From positions 47,501-111,500 of the forward strand of contig JAJECT010000012.1 in assembly GCA_022821845.1 (NCBI GenBank): a stretch of 64,000 nucleotides of DNA, in the 5' to 3' direction. The notes beneath the pieces were generated by a model. The model worked only from the letters and a program-made list of their open reading frames with translations. It was not told where the DNA came from and did no database searches. The stretch's first letter is position 1. Each line of letters begins with the position of its first letter. Below, piece by piece: positions 61,610 through 64,000 of this stretch. The stretch comes from Rhodothermales bacterium. GTDB lineage: Bacteria > Bacteroidota > Rhodothermia > Rhodothermales > VXPQ01. The translations under genes were made by a program, and so were the position numbers.

Positions 61610-64000
61610 ATGTCCGGCGTCATCGGACACATTCTGATCCTGTTCGCCTTTGTGGTCTGCGCGCTTGCGGGCTACGCCTATCTGCGGGCTGCGCGCACCG
61701 GCCATGCCGAATGGAAGCAGATCGGCCGCATCGCCTGGGTCGTTATGACCGCAAGCCTTGCGGGCGCGGCGGCGATCCTGATGGTCCTGCTCCTCACGCA
61801 TCAGTTCCAGTACGCCTACGTTTACCAGCAAACGTCCCGCTCGCTTCCGACCCACTTCCTGGTGTCGTCTTTCTGGGCCGGGCAGGAAGGGTCGTTTCTC
61901 CTCTGGATTCTTCTGATGAGCGCACTGGGTCTGGCGCTGACGCGCGTTGGCCGCGACTGGGAAGCCCCCGTGATGACCATTCTGGCGGGCTCGCAGTGGT
62001 TTCTCGTCTCGATGATTGTGGGCTTGCAGCTGGGGCCGTTGCAGGTGGGCGCGTCCCCCTTCGCCACGCTGGCCGACAAGTTCCCGGACGCGCCCATGCT
62101 GCAAATACCGGGTTTCATCCCGGCGGACGGATCGGGCCTGAACGACCTGCTCCAGAATTACTGGATGGTGATTCACCCTCCCACGCTTTTCGCAGGGTTC
62201 ACGCTGATGGCGGCTCCCTTTGCGTTCGCGCTTGCGGGACTCTGGAAGCGCCGGTATACCGAGTGGATTCCGCAAGCGTTGCCGTGGGCGCTTGGCGCTA
62301 CGGCCGTGCTGGGCGTCGGCATTGCGATGGGCGGCTATTGGGCGTACGAAACGCTTTCGTTCGGCGGCTACTGGGCGTGGGATCCCGTGGAGAATTCTTC
62401 CCTGGTGCCCTGGCTTACAGGCATCGCTGCGGTGCACGCCATGATTATCCGGAAGAAAAGCGGGCGGGGACACAAGTCCACCTTCCTGTTCTGCATTTTT
62501 TCGTACATGCTGGTCATTTATTCGACGTTTCTCACCCGGAGCGGCATACTGGGCGACGTGTCGGTGCATTCCTTCGTCGATCTGGGGATGATGAACCAGT
62601 TGCTCGTGTGGATCCTGGGCATGGGCGCGGTCGGGTTCGGCCTGTTTGCGTATCGCTACCGGGAGTTGCCCGCGCCCGAGCGGGAGCCCAACGTGCTCTC
62701 GCGGGAATTCATGACGTTTTGCGGCGCGATGCTGCTGGCCTGCCTGGCCGCCGTCGTTACGGTTGGCACCAGTTCGCCTATTCTGGGGAAATTGTTCAGG
62801 GAGGCGCCGTCCACCGTGCCGATAGATTTCTACAACAAGTGGTCGCTTCCGCTTTCCGTGCTGATCGTGTTTCTGGCGGGCCTCGGGCAGTTGTTCTGGT
62901 GGAACCGGATGAATATCGAACAGGTGAACCGGGTGCTGCTAAAACCCATTGTCGGGGCGGTCGTCAGCACGGTCGCGGTGCTGATTTTTACCCCGTTCGC
63001 GGCGGAAACCGTTCGGCGTCCGGATGTTTCGGCGGCGGGCGGGGCGCCGGAGGCCGCGCAGGCGGGATTCGGGTTGCTGGAAAGCATTCAGGGGTTCGGG
63101 GCGGTCTACGGGACGGGCATTCTGCTGCTGCTCCTCGTGTTTATGGCGTTCTTCGCGCTGTACGGGAACGGCATGGTGCTTTGGAGGATCGGACGCGGCA
63201 ATCCGCGTATGGCGGGGGGCGCGACGGCGCATGTGGGGTTCGCCATTATGGCGCTGGCCATCGTGGCGTCCAGCGGGTTCAGCAAACCCATCGGCGTCCT
63301 GCGCGGCGCGCCGCTCGCGGATCGGTCGGATACGTTCGTGCTGGAGCGAGGACAGACGCGCTCGGTGGGGGGATACCTTGTGACCTGGTCCGGGCGCGAA
63401 CGGACGGCCCGCAACCGCCCGGTGTACGTGCTGGACTTTGTCGATCCGCACGGGCGCGCCTTCACCGTCAGGCCGGTCGTGTACAAGAGCGATCAGGCGC
63501 AGTGGATTCAGCATCCCGACCACGAAATGTACCCGGACAAGGATGTCTTCGTGGCGGTGTCGCCGAGCGCCATGTACGAGGCGGCCGACGAATCCGAAGA
63601 TCCGTCTGCGAAACAGGGCGAACTGACGATCTCCCGGGGAGATTCTACCGTGGTGGGGGGCGATGCCTTCGCCATCCGGTTCGTCGATTACCAGACGAAT
63701 ATCCCCGACCTCCCCGATTCCACGGAAATCGGCGTGGCGGCCTTGCTGGACGTGACGAATCTGGAGACCCGCGAAACCCGCCGCCTGAGCCCGGTCTACC
63801 TGATCATGCAAGACCGTTCGCAGCAATACATTCAGAATCGCGTGAACGATTGGGGGTTGACAGTCACGTTTACGGGCATGAACGTGGACAACGGCTCCAT
63901 TCGCCTGTTTCTGGAGGGCGTTGCCGTCTCGCCGGACGAATGGATCGTGGTGCAGGCCTGGGAAAAGCCGTTCATTAATTTCCTGTGGTTCGGGTTTCTG
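61610..64000 (+). CDS. ccmF: Cytochrome c haem lyase subunit CcmF (3' end outside window)
   Basis: The frame from ATG 61610 (MSGVIGHILILFAFVV) is open to the right edge, 797 residues so far. It has many membrane helices and the haem-handling WWD signature GGYWAWDPVENSSLVPWL, with GQEGSFLLWILLMSALGL and NYWMVIHPPTLFAGF upstream and HSFVDLGMMN after. A periplasmic soluble stretch (GQTRSVGGYLVTWSGRER onward) precedes a closing WEKPFINFLWFGF. CcmF works with CcmE/CcmH to attach haem to cytochromes c (system I). Cytochromes such as the CAACH protein at 25462 need this. The start has GGATACTCTGA 4 bases before the ATG. A long frame 61711-63978 in another phase is a shadow. Confidence 0.93.
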   Translation, partial: MSGVIGHILILFAFVVCALAGYAYLRAARTGHAEWKQIGRIAWVVMTASLAGAAAILMVLLLTHQFQYAYVYQQTSRSLPTHFLVSSFWAGQEGSFLLWILLMSALGLALTRVGRDWEAPVMTILAGSQWFLVSMIVGLQLGPLQVGASPFATLADKFPDAPMLQIPGFIPADGSGLNDLLQNYWMVIHPPTLFAGFTLMAAPFAFALAGLWKRRYTEWIPQALPWALGATAVLGVGIAMGGYWAYETLSFGGYWAWDPVENSSLVPWLTGIAAVHAMIIRKKSGRGHKSTFLFCIFSYMLVIYSTFLTRSGILGDVSVHSFVDLGMMNQLLVWILGMGAVGFGLFAYRYRELPAPEREPNVLSREFMTFCGAMLLACLAAVVTVGTSSPILGKLFREAPSTVPIDFYNKWSLPLSVLIVFLAGLGQLFWWNRMNIEQVNRVLLKPIVGAVVSTVAVLIFTPFAAETVRRPDVSAAGGAPEAAQAGFGLLESIQGFGAVYGTGILLLLLVFMAFFALYGNGMVLWRIGRGNPRMAGGATAHVGFAIMALAIVASSGFSKPIGVLRGAPLADRSDTFVLERGQTRSVGGYLVTWSGRERTARNRPVYVLDFVDPHGRAFTVRPVVYKSDQAQWIQHPDHEMYPDKDVFVAVSPSAMYEAADESEDPSAKQGELTISRGDSTVVGGDAFAIRFVDYQTNIPDLPDSTEIGVAALLDVTNLETRETRRLSPVYLIMQDRSQQYIQNRVNDWGLTVTFTGMNVDNGSIRLFLEGVAVSPDEWIVVQAWEKPFINFLWFGFL

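Noticed and set aside
61711-63978. 755-residue plus-strand frame in another phase within the ccmF region
   Set aside because: The phase with WAWDPVENSS and many membrane helices (61610 to the edge) is CcmF; this one has no motif.

Overview
The window is GC-rich chromosomal DNA. It comes from a Gram-negative bacterium of the Bacteroidota/Rhodothermota kind, most like a Rhodothermota (inference). The grounds are TonB-dependent receptors with an N-terminal carboxypeptidase-like domain, a PorV/PorQ family outer-membrane protein beside an exported protein with a C-terminal sorting-like domain (type IX secretion features), a FadL-like porin, an archaeal-type prolyl-tRNA synthetase, and few clear Shine-Dalgarno sequences. 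The presence of dnaA, aspS, proS, ccmF and tRNAs argues against a plasmid.

Layout. 1-8003: DNA break processing, with an AddB end fragment and AddA (helicase-nuclease), then a YhaN-like ATPase and a YhaO/SbcD-like nuclease, all on +. 8004-11051: accessory strip with small genes (a Trp/Ala-rich lipoprotein, an AT-rich acidic membrane protein, an 11-residue-repeat coiled coil), a gene fragment and several repeats. 11052-12245: radical SAM protein. 12544-29427: long + strand locus that looks devoted to taking up and breaking down a carbohydrate (TonB receptor, secreted protein, PorV, sugar kinase, RhaT-type transporter, SUMF1-fold protein, glycosidase-like TIM barrel, large PmoA/dehydrogenase/cytochrome c fusion), with a ferritin-like protein embedded in it.

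29626-41000: mostly minus strand. dnaA with a candidate replication origin upstream (31358-31898), glnK and amtB for ammonium, a PQQ-type sugar dehydrogenase, an aldo/keto reductase, a MoaD-E1-rhodanese triple fusion followed by a JAMM protease, tRNA-Leu, tRNA-Lys, a small pyrophosphatase-like protein and aspS.

41199-64000: a sodium:solute symporter, a tripartite RND efflux operon, a squalene/phytoene synthase-MpaB pair, a two-gene AAA ATPase plus partner module that may be antiviral, a FadL-like porin, a repeat-rich lipoprotein, proS, a second TonB receptor and the start of ccmF. A family of GGATACTCTGA / TCAGAGTATCC repeats lies at 42935, 58413-58666 and 61595. The 58413-58666 copy is a roughly 250-bp element with nested inverted repeats and flanking TACA, probably a MITE-like element or a structured RNA.

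The best candidates for something little described are the AAA/partner module (51486-53389), the ubiquitin-like fusion with its JAMM protease (36361-38256) and the nested-palindrome element (58413-58666).
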